This document shows, in pieces, positions 1-8,193 of a stretch of DNA of 64,000 nucleotides. The notes below the pieces were generated by a model. It was not told the DNA's origin and did no database searches. It saw only the letters and a list, made by a program, of their open reading frames with translations. The position numbers and the translations under genes were made by a program. Source of the DNA: Photobacterium indicum (GTDB lineage Bacteria > Pseudomonadota > Gammaproteobacteria > Enterobacterales > Vibrionaceae); the NCBI RefSeq assembly GCF_003026215.1, contig NZ_PYOC01000008.1, forward strand, positions 62,001 through 126,000, written 5' to 3'. Numbering within the stretch: the first letter of the stretch is position 1; the number at the start of each line of letters is the position of its first letter.

Positions 1-426
1 GCTCCAACCTCGACGATTCCAACCATTTCTAATGCGATGGATGTGAGTGAGCCGAATAACTGGCCACGTATCGAAGAGTTATGTCAGTTGAAAGGCTGGG
101 GGCTTAACGAGCTTGGCTACGGCGCAGTAACAGACGAGCAAACTGCAGAAACGTTGCGTGAAATGAATGCTGATGGTTACTTATGCGAACCGCATGGGGC
201 GATTGCTTACCGTGTGCTTAACGAACAGTTACAAGATGGCGAAACCGGCTTGTTCTTATGTACGGCGCATCCGGCGAAGTTTAAAGAAGTGGTTGATGAG
301 ATCCTTGAGCTTGATATCGATCTGCCAGCCCCGCTTGCTAAGCATGGCGCGATGGAGCTGTTATCACTAGAGCGCGATAATGATTTTGAGCAGTTAAAAG
401 CAGTGTTGCGAAGTGTTCAAGATTAA
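1..426 (+). CDS. thrC: Threonine synthase, C-terminal part (partial)
   Basis: The open frame enters from the left edge and ends at TAA 424-426, leaving the last 141 residues. The text matches the C-terminal third of PLP-dependent threonine synthase, which turns O-phospho-homoserine into threonine: the SNNWPR-like segment (here EPNNWPR), the EPHGAIAYR segment and TAHPAKFKE are all present as in E. coli ThrC. The PLP lysine and the start lie outside the window. It is expected to be the last gene of a thrABC operon, and a strong hairpin terminator follows within 60 bp. The downstream yaaA and AgcS-type symporter genes are also close to thrC in E. coli, which supports the assignment. Confidence 0.9.
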   Translation, partial: APTSTIPTISNAMDVSEPNNWPRIEELCQLKGWGLNELGYGAVTDEQTAETLREMNADGYLCEPHGAIAYRVLNEQLQDGETGLFLCTAHPAKFKEVVDEILELDIDLPAPLAKHGAMELLSLERDNDFEQLKAVLRSVQD

Positions 427-455
427 AATGATCTAACATGTTTTTTAGAAATTGA

Positions 456-486
456 AAACGGTAGCCGTAATGGCTACCGTTTTTTT
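456..486 (+). terminator. Rho-independent terminator of thrC
   Basis: Perfect 8-bp stem 459-466 / 472-479 (CGGTAGCC with GGCTACCG) with a 5-nt loop, followed by seven T. It lies between the convergent thrC and the minus-strand symporter; the A-run on the left side means it may also serve the minus strand. Confidence 0.85.
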
Positions 487-491
487 ATGCG

Positions 492-1673
492 TTAACTTTC
501 TTGTTGAACTTCAATCGCAGGCTGTTGTTTTTCATCTTTAGAAAACTTATTAACCCACAATGCGATAGCTCCATCTCCGGTAATATTACAGGCTGTACCA
601 AAGCTATCTTGAGCCATATACAGTGCAATCATGAGGGCGAGTTCAGCCTCGCCAAAACCGAGCATAGAAGCCATTAATCCTAGAGCTGCCATAACAGCAC
701 CACCTGGTGCTCCAGGTGCGGCTATCATGGTAATACCAAGCATCATAATGAAGGGTAACATCTCAATTAATGATGGGATGGCAATGTGCTGACTTAATGC
801 CATAACAGCAGTAGAGCAAGTGACGAGTGTGATGGTTGAACCTGAAAGGTGGATCGTGGCACATAAAGGAATGGTAAAGTTTGCAATAGAATCATCAACA
901 CCATTCTTTTTTGTTTGGCGCAGGGTAACCGGAATGGTTGCAGCCGACGACATGGTACCAACGGCGGTGAAATAGGCCGGTAGCATGTTTTTGATTAATT
1001 TTATTGGTGACTGACGAAGTACCAACCCCGTTATTGTGTATTGAATGGTAATCCATACCCAGTGCATGATGATGGCTAACGTTAAGACCACACCGAATGT
1101 TTTTAACGTAGTAAAAACTGTTCCTTCCGCTGACATTTCAGCAAACACGCCTGCAATATATAACGGTAAAAATGGAATAATGACTTTTGCCAATAACAGG
1201 TCAATAACATTGCGCCCTTCATCTGCGATTTTTCTTAAATTTTGGCTATCGGTAATACTGATGCCTAATCCAAATAAAAAGGCTGTCGCGAGAGCTGTCA
1301 TTACACCAAATAATGGCGGAATTTCTAATGTTAGAAAGCTTGTTAATTTATCAGAACTGCTGGCGACGGTGGCTGTTGATTCTGGTAATCCTGCGATGAC
1401 AACGCTGGCAACAAGAAAGGCGAGGCTACCTGCAATAATTGTTGAACCGTAAGAGAGTGCGACGGTTTTACCTAATAACGAACCTGAATTTTTAGGTAAG
1501 CTGGCAATACCGCTAGTAATGTAAAAAAGAATAATAAGAGGAATGGTAAAACCGATTAGTTGGCCGCCGAGTTGTTTTATTGTTAGTAGTGTTCGAATTA
1601 TGCTATCCGGCGCAAAAAAGCCGAGTAGGATGCCGACCAAAATACCAGAGATCAATTTTAGTATTAACTTCAT
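492..1673 (-). CDS. Dicarboxylate/amino acid:cation symporter (DAACS family)
   Basis: A 393-residue polytopic membrane protein of the DAACS (SLC1-like) family, which imports dicarboxylates or amino acids with Na+ or H+. Visible features are the serine-rich reentrant-loop motif TMSSAATIPVT, the HLSGSTITL segment that occupies the place of the classical NMDGT motif, and the APGAPGGAV motif. I start it at ATG 1673 because AGGAG lies 8 nt upstream; a longer reading from 1763 adds 30 polar residues without a ribosome site. It follows grcA on the same strand but a terminator separates them. It is not close to SstT or GltP, so the substrate is unknown. Confidence 0.8.
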   Translation of the reverse strand: MKLILKLISGILVGILLGFFAPDSIIRTLLTIKQLGGQLIGFTIPLIILFYITSGIASLPKNSGSLLGKTVALSYGSTIIAGSLAFLVASVVIAGLPESTATVASSSDKLTSFLTLEIPPLFGVMTALATAFLFGLGISITDSQNLRKIADEGRNVIDLLLAKVIIPFLPLYIAGVFAEMSAEGTVFTTLKTFGVVLTLAIIMHWVWITIQYTITGLVLRQSPIKLIKNMLPAYFTAVGTMSSAATIPVTLRQTKKNGVDDSIANFTIPLCATIHLSGSTITLVTCSTAVMALSQHIAIPSLIEMLPFIMMLGITMIAAPGAPGGAVMAALGLMASMLGFGEAELALMIALYMAQDSFGTACNITGDGAIALWVNKFSKDEKQQPAIEVQQES

Positions 1674-1921
1674 AAAGCTGGCTCCTGAAAGGGAATGTTT
1701 TAAGAAATTTATGCTGCGTATTGTTCTTTGCCTAACTATCTGTACAAAAAGCAATGATGGCAATGTACGCTAAATTTAGTGGTATTGTCTGTTATTTGGT
1801 CGGTATTGAGAGGTGAATATTAAAAATATCCATATTTGTGATATGAATGCCATACTGAAAACTAAGCTGATATTAAAGAGGGAGGTAGATTAAAGGCGGC
1901 ATGGTTTGATGAATAACAGGC
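1674..1921. other. Intergenic, upstream of the DAACS symporter
   Basis: AT-rich spacer that must hold the promoter of the minus-strand symporter. I see no clear operator, repeat or small ORF in it. Confidence 0.5.
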
Positions 1922-1947
1922 ATAAAAAACGGCACCTTAGGCACCGT
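1922..1947 (-). terminator. Terminator of grcA
   Basis: Read on the minus strand, 1947-1929 forms an 8-bp stem (ACGGUGCC with GGUGCCGU, using two G-U pairs) around a UAA loop and is followed by six U. On the plus strand the same bases pair poorly, so it is directional and belongs to grcA. Confidence 0.8.
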
Positions 1948-1976
1948 CCTATTTATACATTTATCTAATAGCTAAA

Positions 1977-2354
1977 TTACAGGCTGCTAGTGAAAGTACG
2001 AGCGATTACGTCTTTTTGCTGCTCTGTTGTTAGAGAGTTAAAACGTACAGCATAACCCGATACACGGATTGTTAGCTGTGGGTATTTTTCTGGGTGTGCT
2101 ACTGCATCTTCCAGTGTTTCTTTCTTAAGTACGTTAACGTTCAGGTGCTGACCACCTTCAATCTTAGCTGGAACTTCGATAGCAACGTCACGTGACTCGT
2201 ATTCACCTAGGTCTGCTGCTGCGATAACTTGATCTTCTTCAAAGCCAGTTTTTGCTACAACACAGCGAGCTTCATTTGTTTCGCTGTCTAGTAACCAGAT
2301 ACTATTTAGTAGATCATCGTTCGCTGATTTTGTAATTTGAATGCCTGTGATCAT
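1977..2354 (-). CDS. grcA: Autonomous glycyl radical cofactor GrcA
   Basis: A 125-residue protein equivalent to E. coli GrcA/YfiD. It is a stand-alone copy of the pyruvate formate-lyase C-terminal domain that replaces the oxygen-damaged glycyl-radical segment of PFL and restores activity. The glycyl-radical motif RVSGYAVRF is present near the C-terminus, with the radical on its Gly. The start is ATG 2354, preceded by GGAG at a good distance; a longer reading from 2453 would run through the promoter described separately and is rejected. Expression should rise when oxygen falls, because a perfect FNR site sits at the class II position of its promoter. Confidence 0.95.
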   Translation of the reverse strand: MITGIQITKSANDDLLNSIWLLDSETNEARCVVAKTGFEEDQVIAAADLGEYESRDVAIEVPAKIEGGQHLNVNVLKKETLEDAVAHPEKYPQLTIRVSGYAVRFNSLTTEQQKDVIARTFTSSL

Positions 2355-2402
2355 GACTTTATTCTCCGAAGAAATGTAGTTAGTTTTTAAGTTTTTTATT
2401 GA

Positions 2403-2453
2403 GCTGTGTATTATATACCTCAGCAATGGAAAGTTGGTATTGATGTAGATCAA
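2403..2453 (-). promoter_or_regulatory. FNR-dependent promoter of grcA
   Basis: TTGATGTAGATCAA (2440-2453) is a perfect match to the FNR consensus TTGATNNNNATCAA. Read on the minus strand, a perfect TATAAT -10 box lies at 2415-2410, which puts the transcription start near 2404-2405. The FNR site is then centred at about -41.5, the standard class II activator position. The transcript leader would be about 50 nt. Confidence 0.85.
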
Positions 2454-2492
2454 ATTACAACAAAAAACCTTGTTTTTAATGCGGCTGTTTTT

Positions 2493-2506
2493 TTGAGCTA
2501 GGTCAA
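2493..2506. promoter_or_regulatory. Second, weaker FNR/CRP-like palindrome upstream of grcA
   Basis: TTGAGCTAGGTCAA keeps the TTGA...TCAA arms but differs from the FNR consensus at the inner base of each half-site. It is centred about 53 bp upstream of the perfect site, which would be near -94. It could be a second FNR or CRP contact; weak evidence. Confidence 0.4.
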
Positions 2507-2694
2507 GTTAACCTTAATTTATCTACTACTCAGTAGTAAGTTTAAAGTTTAAAAAATAGTTTAAGTGATCATTTGTAGTAAAATTACAACATATCAAAAG
2601 GCTCTAGCCCTTGTTTTAACCGGAAAATAGGATATGAATAGGCGTATTTTGTTGTAATTCATGTGAAAAAATAACATAACAAACAGGATAAAAT

Positions 2695-3543
2695 ATGAAG
2701 TTAATCGGTGCGCATGTTTCTGCGGCTGGCGGGGTATTTAATGCACCGGAAAATGCAGCCAAAATTGGTGCTAACGCCTTTGCGCTGTTCACAAAGAACC
2801 AAAGACAATGGGTGGCTAAGCCATTAGAGCAAGATGTTATTACTGCTTTTAAAGCGCGTTGTCAGCAGTATGGATTTAAGAGCGAGGCGATTTTGCCGCA
2901 TGATTCTTACTTGATCAATTTGGGCAACCCTGAGGCAGAAAAGCTGGAGAAATCTCGTGCGGCATTTATAGATGAAATGCAGCGTTGTAATCAACTCGGG
3001 CTCACTTTATTGAATTTCCATCCTGGTAGTCATTTGAAAAAGATCAGTGAATCAGACTGTTTAAGATTGATTGCTGAATCGATAAACATGGCGCATCAAG
3101 AAGTACCAGATGTCGTGGCGGTGATAGAGAATACTGCAGGGCAGGGTTCTAATTTAGGTTGGCGATTTGAACATTTAGCTGAAATTATTGAACAGGTTGA
3201 AGATAAGAGCCGTGTGGGTGTATGTATTGATACCTGCCATACATTCGCGGCGGGTTATGACTTACGCTCTGAATCTGCTACAGAGGCAACATTTGCTGAA
3301 TTTGATCAGACGGTGGGAATGTCTTTTTTACGTGGCATGCACTTAAATGACTCAAAGGGGAAGCTGGGCAGCCATTTAGATCGACATCATAGCCTAGGGG
3401 AAGGTGAAATTGGCTGGGATTGCTTCCGCTACCTGATGCAAGATAGTCGTTTTGATAATATTCCCTTGGTGTTAGAAACGATAAATCCTGATATTTGGCA
3501 GCAAGAAATTATGACGCTACGCTCATTTGTGGCCAATGAATAA
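2695..3543 (+). CDS. nfo: Endonuclease IV (deoxyribonuclease IV)
   Basis: A 282-residue AP endonuclease of the xylose-isomerase-like TIM-barrel family, acting in base excision repair to cut 5' of abasic sites and remove 3' blocking groups. The opening [13 protein letters not shown], and the metal-ligand segments [51 protein letters not shown] and VLETINPD are all intact, so the three-zinc centre should be complete. Length matches E. coli Nfo (285). It stands alone, with long spacers on both sides, and lies near another base-excision enzyme gene, ung. Confidence 0.95.
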   Translation: MKLIGAHVSAAGGVFNAPENAAKIGANAFALFTKNQRQWVAKPLEQDVITAFKARCQQYGFKSEAILPHDSYLINLGNPEAEKLEKSRAAFIDEMQRCNQLGLTLLNFHPGSHLKKISESDCLRLIAESINMAHQEVPDVVAVIENTAGQGSNLGWRFEHLAEIIEQVEDKSRVGVCIDTCHTFAAGYDLRSESATEATFAEFDQTVGMSFLRGMHLNDSKGKLGSHLDRHHSLGEGEIGWDCFRYLMQDSRFDNIPLVLETINPDIWQQEIMTLRSFVANE

Positions 3544-3716
3544 AAGCACAGTGATAGAGCAAGTGCGTTGAAATGGTGCTTTTAATTTTTTAATAACAAA
3601 AAATACATCAGCGTAACCATATGTATTTAAAGTGTTTATTTGTCATGCTTAAAAGTTGGCATTCTTCTTTCATATCCTTATTCATAGTGGATTTTATTCT
3701 TATTGGAGTTAGGATT

Positions 3717-3851
3717 ATGAGCATGACAATGATTTCTCAAACCGCAATTTATGCTGCTCGATTACCTCAAGCAAACCGCCCAATTCAAGGTCGTGGGCAT
3801 TGGCGCTCACCCGTTACGCCACACCATAAAGATCAATTAGGTAGGGATTAA
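3717..3851 (+). CDS. Small basic protein, unknown function
   Basis: A 44-codon ORF with a fair ribosome site (GGAGTTAGGATT then ATG 3717). The product is hydrophilic, rich in Arg, Gln, His and Pro, with no membrane segment or signal peptide. A longer reading from 3621 adds hydrophobic residues without a ribosome site and is probably spurious. It stops one base before an inverted-repeat element begins. I do not recognise it; it may be a genuine small protein or a chance ORF. Confidence 0.4.
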   Translation: MSMTMISQTAIYAARLPQANRPIQGRGHWRSPVTPHHKDQLGRD

Positions 3852-4012
3852 TACCAACCTAAATGAGTATCTGATCATTCTTGCTGGTTAAAATCGATAA
3901 TAACTACGTTAGAAATTTTATAATTAGAACGACTAGTTATTTCAATTTCTGTCTTGTTCTTACCGATTTTTCCTACGCAAATTTATGACCATTTACTTAT
4001 CCAGGTTGGTAT
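3851..4012. repeat. Short inverted-repeat element (family A, complete copy)
   Basis: About 162 bp bounded by the perfect 10-bp inverted repeat ATACCAACCT (3851-3860 and 4003-4012); similarity between the arms continues inward for about ten more bases with a few mismatches. It has no coding capacity. The first 45 bp are clearly similar to 11315-11359, so this is a dispersed family rather than a local hairpin. It resembles a MITE-type non-autonomous element. Confidence 0.65.
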
Positions 4013-4105
4013 AAGGTGGTTATTTTGTCGTAGTTCTGAATAATCACTTCTGATTTTAATGTTGAAATCGTTAGAATAACGGTATTACATCGAATCAGGA
4101 TCAAT

Positions 4106-4792
4106 ATGATGAGCCACACAAATACTTGGCAAGACATTATCAATCAAGAAAAACAACAGCCCTATTTTCAGAAAATTGAACAGTTTGTGTCTACTGCCCG
4201 TTCTAATGGCAACGTTATTTTCCCTCCTGAGCAAGATGTTTTTAATGCATTTAATTCAACACCATTAGCCCAAGTAAAGGTCGTAATATTAGGCCAAGAT
4301 CCCTACCATGGCGCTAATCAAGCACATGGTTTGAGTTTTTCTGTTTTGCCTGGCATTAAAACACCCCCATCACTTGCTAATATGTACAAAGAACTAGCTA
4401 CCGATATCCCAGGATTTCAAATTCCCCAGCATGGTTACCTTCAAAGTTGGGCAGATCAAGGCGTTCTTTTATTAAATACAGTATTGACTGTCGAGCAAAG
4501 TAAAGCGCATTCACATGCTAAAATTGGTTGGGAAACATTTACGGATAAAATCATCGATGTGCTTGATCAACAGAGTGCTGGCATTGTGTTCGTATTGTGG
4601 GGAGCGCATGCGCAGAAAAAAGGTAAAAAGATTAATACCGATAAGCATCATGTTTTAAAATCGGCTCACCCATCACCGCTGTCGGCATATCGTGGTTTCT
4701 TTGGCTGTAAACATTTCTCTCAAGTGAACCAGCTATTATGTGACATGAATAAAGCACCAATTGATTGGCAGCCTAAAAGGATTCAAGAGTAA
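4106..4792 (+). CDS. ung: Uracil-DNA glycosylase
   Basis: A 228-residue family 1 UDG that removes uracil from DNA in base excision repair. The water-activating motif GQDPYHG (catalytic Asp at residue 65, or 64 if the second ATG is used), the [11 protein letters not shown] segment and the minor-groove-intercalating loop [11 protein letters not shown] are all present. Two ATG codons lie in tandem at 4106 and 4109; AGGATC upstream suits either, and E. coli numbering of the Asp slightly favours the second. It stands alone, with no clear terminator in the 147 bp downstream. Confidence 0.95.
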   Translation: MMSHTNTWQDIINQEKQQPYFQKIEQFVSTARSNGNVIFPPEQDVFNAFNSTPLAQVKVVILGQDPYHGANQAHGLSFSVLPGIKTPPSLANMYKELATDIPGFQIPQHGYLQSWADQGVLLLNTVLTVEQSKAHSHAKIGWETFTDKIIDVLDQQSAGIVFVLWGAHAQKKGKKINTDKHHVLKSAHPSPLSAYRGFFGCKHFSQVNQLLCDMNKAPIDWQPKRIQE

Positions 4793-4939
4793 GTGGCTGG
4801 TTTTAAATGATTGATAACAATTGGTGTTAATAAATACTTGTGAAAATGTGAACAATTAGTAATCAGGATCAATATGTATTTTCTTTGATGAATTACACTT
4901 AAATAAATGCATTTAAGATAAGCAATCAAGGAGAGGGTT

Positions 4940-5473
4940 ATGATGTTAGATAGTATTCATACCGAGCATGGTTATATAAACCGCTTATTGAATATTCTGC
5001 AGCAGAAGCTAGATGCTATTGAAAATGGTCGTACGGTTAATTACAGTTTGATTAAAGATATTGTGGAATACCTTCAACAGTATGCTGAACACTGCCATCA
5101 TCCCAAGGAAGATATTCTGTACCATTATTATCAATCGCATTATGCAAAAAATGGCGATATGCAAAGCCTCGAGCAAGAGCATCATCAGTTGGCACAGCTT
5201 ACTGCTGAGTTTGCTGATACGGTTGAAATGGTACTAATGGATGCCGTTATTCCTCTCGATGTCTTTGCTGAAAAGTTGAATGTGTTTGTCGCTCGTCAGA
5301 AAGCACATCTAGAGTTTGAAGAAAAAAAAATATTCCCATTAATACGTCGTGATTTTACTGCAGAAGATTGGGTGGCCGTATCAAAAGAACTGCACGTTTA
5401 TCAGGATGATCCACTCTTTGGTGAGCATGTTGACGCTCGTTATAAAAAATTATCTGAACATATATCAAAGTAA
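4940..5473 (+). CDS. Hemerythrin domain-containing protein
   Basis: A 177-residue cytoplasmic four-helix-bundle protein of the hemerythrin HHE family, which binds a non-haem di-iron centre and is associated with oxygen, NO or iron handling. Likely ligands are visible in order: His near the N-terminus (HTEHG), HCHHPKED around residues 52-59, EQEHHQL around 78-84, and HLEFEEKKIFP around 133-143, which is the typical HxxxE helix. The ribosome site GGAGAGG lies 5-6 nt before ATG 4940. The partner and the real function are unknown. A hairpin follows at 5517-5537. Confidence 0.8.
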   Translation: MMLDSIHTEHGYINRLLNILQQKLDAIENGRTVNYSLIKDIVEYLQQYAEHCHHPKEDILYHYYQSHYAKNGDMQSLEQEHHQLAQLTAEFADTVEMVLMDAVIPLDVFAEKLNVFVARQKAHLEFEEKKIFPLIRRDFTAEDWVAVSKELHVYQDDPLFGEHVDARYKKLSEHISK

Positions 5474-5512
5474 TCGGGCTATCGTGTTTAATCGTCGTTA
5501 CGGATAATTAAA

Positions 5513-5542
5513 AGAAAGCGCCAATCTGATTGGCGCTGTTTA
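5513..5542 (-). terminator. Terminator between the hemerythrin gene and the DUF3545-like gene
   Basis: Perfect 9-bp stem AGCGCCAAT / ATTGGCGCT (5517-5525 / 5529-5537) with a 3-nt loop. The T-run is better on the minus strand (TTTCTTTT), so it fits the minus-strand small gene best, but it may work both ways. Confidence 0.7.
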
Positions 5543-5564
5543 TATCGTTTAGCATGCAGATTGA

Positions 5565-5747
5565 TTAGAAATCAATATGTTCATCTGAAAGGTCTTGGAG
5601 CATATCAAGATCTTGTAATTCTTTACGCAGTCTTTGCCTGTCCTTTAATGCCTCAATTTCACGCCATTTCCGTTTCACCGGTTTACTACGTGAACCGCGA
5701 GCTGGCTGTTGTGTTGCAAGAATGTCATCGAATGCAAAGCTATCCAT
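5565..5747 (-). CDS. DUF3545-like small protein
   Basis: A 60-residue, highly charged protein: a short N-terminal segment (MDSFAFDDILA), a basic stretch rich in Lys and Arg (SKPVKRKWREIEA), then an acidic heptad-like helix. It resembles the DUF3545 family of small Vibrionaceae proteins as I remember it, which has no known function. It uses ATG 5747 and ends 30 bp before a terminator. A plus-strand ORF overlaps it almost completely but lacks a ribosome site. Confidence 0.65.
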   Translation of the reverse strand: MDSFAFDDILATQQPARGSRSKPVKRKWREIEALKDRQRLRKELQDLDMLQDLSDEHIDF

Positions 5748-6235
5748 AAAGCACCTCTAGTTCTTACATGACTATATAAGTTTAATAGCATATATAGTTT
5801 TAAAATAAAATTAATCTGTTTCGTAAATGTTGGCTTTTTATGAATTTTTTATGTGAGTGTTCGTATGATCACAAGCTAGCGGAATAAAAAATGAGCATAT
5901 TCAATAGGCCATTGATGCAGAGATGAGAAAAAGTGACGTGAATTAATGGGCTATAACAGATGGGTTTCCCTGATTATTATTCAGTTAATTTAATGGATAT
6001 TTGTATTTAATTTGGATGATTTTGGCGCATTAACGCGATAAAAATTGTTTTCAGTCGTTAAGTAACACAATAATAAAGAAGCTAAAATATGCTTCCAAGG
6101 TTAAACATAAGGCATGAAGTATTGCTTTTTGCTATATATCTTTGCATGATCATATATCTTCTATAATGCTTTAGTATCAATGCCTTTTGGGTTTATTGTC
6201 TATTGGTATCATAGATTCAGTTTGGTAAACGTAGT
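5748..6235. other. Gene-free AT-rich spacer
   Basis: About 490 bp without a supported ORF. The strand switch means it holds the promoter of the DUF3545-like gene. I see no clear terminator or RNA gene in it. A TGTGA...TCACA pair at 5852-5873 has the wrong spacing for CRP. Confidence 0.5.
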
Positions 6236-6501
6236 TATACCCAAGTTACCTCAAGATGCTCGTTTCAGCGAGAATTTGTTGGGCTCTAGGCAAGGCACTT
6301 ATTTATAGACCTAGTCGTTCTACGTTGGAAATAAGTAACACCGCATAGAACTCAACAAAACTCGCCCTTCGGGAGTGATTCAAAGTATCTACTTCTGTGT
6401 CAAATGTGTTTGAAAGGAAGTGCCATTCCTACACACATTTTCCTTGAATTAAATACGCTGAGATCACTCTGAATCCTGCATCTTGAGGTAGCTTGGGTAT
6501 A
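6236..6501. repeat. MITE-like inverted-repeat element (family B, intact copy)
   Basis: A 266-bp block whose ends are a 24-bp terminal inverted repeat, 6236-6259 and 6478-6501, matching at 23 of 24 positions. Both ends begin TATACCCAAG reading inward. The flanks fit a TA target duplication, as made by IS630/Tc1-type transposases, but this is ambiguous. There is no coding capacity; inside is a small hairpin (CTCGCCCTTCGGGAG). A decayed relative lies at 27287. Confidence 0.75.
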
Positions 6502-6654
6502 GAGTGATAGCAATTGTTTGACGCTCTATTTCTGTTGTAACTCAATAAGAACAACGAAGGTTGTTAGCAAACAACTATTATTATTTTATCGTGTTTCACT
6601 CATGTTTTTTTGAGTGGGTATTTATTCTTTTTTAATGTGTATGAGGTATCGGGC

Positions 6655-8088
6655 GTGACTAGTCAGATTAATTTTTTAAACGATCTGTTATGGGGCTCTG
6701 TGCTCATTTATCTATTGGTCGGTGTCGGTATCTTCTTTACTTACCGTTTAGGCTTTATTCAATTTAAACATTTTGGGCATATGTTCAGTGTGATGCGAAA
6801 TAGCCGAAAATCGGATAAAGCAGGCATTTCGTCTTTTCAGGCACTTTGTACCAGCTTGGCTGCGCGTGTAGGTACGGGCAATATGGCTGGCGTAGCCGTT
6901 GCTCTGACCTTAGGTGGCCCTGGTGCTATTTTCTGGATGTGGTTAATCGCTATGCTAGGAATGGCAACCGCTTTTGCCGAAAGCGCACTTGCTCAGTTGT
7001 ATAAAACCCGTGATGCAGACGGTAACTATCGTGGTGGCCCTGCGTATTATATGGAGAAAGGGTTAGGCATGCGCTGGATGGGCGTGGTGTTTTCTATTTT
7101 CCTTATTATTGCCTTTGGTTTGGTATTTAATGCCGTGCAAGCGAACTCTATTTCGCAAGCAATGAATGTAGCATTTGGTTTTAATCCAACGTATGTCGGT
7201 GTGGTGTTGGTGGTAATGACGGGTATTATTATTTTTGGTGGATTACGTGCAATAGCACGTACAGCCGAAATTTTAGTACCGGCAATGGCACTGTGTTACT
7301 TGTTGTTAGCGTTATTTATCATGTTTACCAATATGGAAAAATTACCGGGGGTCATTTCACTGATCTTCCGCAGTGCATTTGGTTTAGAAGAGGCGGCGTC
7401 AGGCGCTTTAGGTTACACCATTGCACAAGGCATGATTAACGGTCTAAAACGTGGTTTATTTTCCAATGAAGCCGGTATGGGCTCTGCGCCGAATGCCGCG
7501 GCATCTGCGACACCATATCCTCCTCATCCTGCTTCTCAGGGCTATGTGCAAATGCTGGGTGTCTTTATGGATACGATTGTTATTTGTTCGGCCACTGTGG
7601 CGATTATTTTGATGTCAGGTGAATATGTTCCCCATGGTGAGGTGACGGGTATTGAGCTGACGCAACGGGCGCTAAGTGCTCAAGTCGGTGGTTGGGGTTC
7701 AATCTTCATTGCTGTGGCTATTTTCTTTTTTGCGTTTACTTCTCTCGTGGCAAATTACTCCTACGCAGAAACGAATTTGATCTTTTTAGAGCACAACAAT
7801 AAAGCGGGCTTGAACGTATTCCGTCTTGTTGTACTCGGCATGGTGATGTTTGGTTCAATCGCAGATTTACCAACGGTGTGGGCGATGGCTGATGTGTCGA
7901 TGGGGATGATGGCGATCATTAACTTGATTGCGATTGTTCTTCTATCTGGCACGGCGGTGAAATTAGCGAAGGATTACAACAAGCAACTTTCGCAAGGTAA
8001 GGTACCGACATTTGACAGTAAAGATTACCCAGAGCTGCATGCCCAGCTAGAAGAAGGGATCTGGGATCAGCCTAAATCGAAAGAGTGA
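6655..8088 (+). CDS. Sodium:alanine symporter family protein (AgcS)
   Basis: A 477-residue polytopic inner-membrane carrier of the AGCS family, importing alanine or glycine with Na+. The typical segments are present: SLAARVGTGNMAGVAVA near residue 75, RGGPAYYMEKGL, a long run of hydrophobic helices, and LFSNEAGMGSAPNAAA. I use GTG 6655, which has AGG 9 nt upstream and gives a normal family length; an upstream TTG at 6610 lacks a ribosome site. It is followed by a strong terminator and then yaaA. In E. coli the homologue yaaJ is also next to yaaA, so the pairing is conserved. Confidence 0.88.
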   Translation: MTSQINFLNDLLWGSVLIYLLVGVGIFFTYRLGFIQFKHFGHMFSVMRNSRKSDKAGISSFQALCTSLAARVGTGNMAGVAVALTLGGPGAIFWMWLIAMLGMATAFAESALAQLYKTRDADGNYRGGPAYYMEKGLGMRWMGVVFSIFLIIAFGLVFNAVQANSISQAMNVAFGFNPTYVGVVLVVMTGIIIFGGLRAIARTAEILVPAMALCYLLLALFIMFTNMEKLPGVISLIFRSAFGLEEAASGALGYTIAQGMINGLKRGLFSNEAGMGSAPNAAASATPYPPHPASQGYVQMLGVFMDTIVICSATVAIILMSGEYVPHGEVTGIELTQRALSAQVGGWGSIFIAVAIFFFAFTSLVANYSYAETNLIFLEHNNKAGLNVFRLVVLGMVMFGSIADLPTVWAMADVSMGMMAIINLIAIVLLSGTAVKLAKDYNKQLSQGKVPTFDSKDYPELHAQLEEGIWDQPKSKE

Positions 8089-8117
8089 TAGATATTACCT
8101 ATTAGATAAATATATTA

Positions 8118-8147
8118 AGCCACGCGACAATCGCGTGGTTTTTTTTG
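8118..8147 (+). terminator. Terminator of the AgcS gene
   Basis: Perfect 8-bp stem CCACGCGA / TCGCGTGG (8120-8127 / 8131-8138), 3-nt loop, followed by eight T. Confidence 0.9.
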
Positions 8148-8193
8148 TTAACAATGATAATCTTCCGTTATCAGCCTTAATGGATAAAGCCTT

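Noticed and set aside
5561..5749. Plus-strand ORF opposite the DUF3545-like gene
   Set aside because: No ribosome site, Cys- and Tyr-scattered composition, and full overlap with a better-supported minus-strand gene that has its own terminator.
5852..5873. TGTGA...TCACA as a CRP site
   Set aside because: The spacing between the half-sites is 12 bp, not 6.
6236..6501. ERIC or REP element
   Set aside because: The ends and interior do not match the ERIC core as I know it, and the size and 24-bp terminal repeats fit a MITE better.
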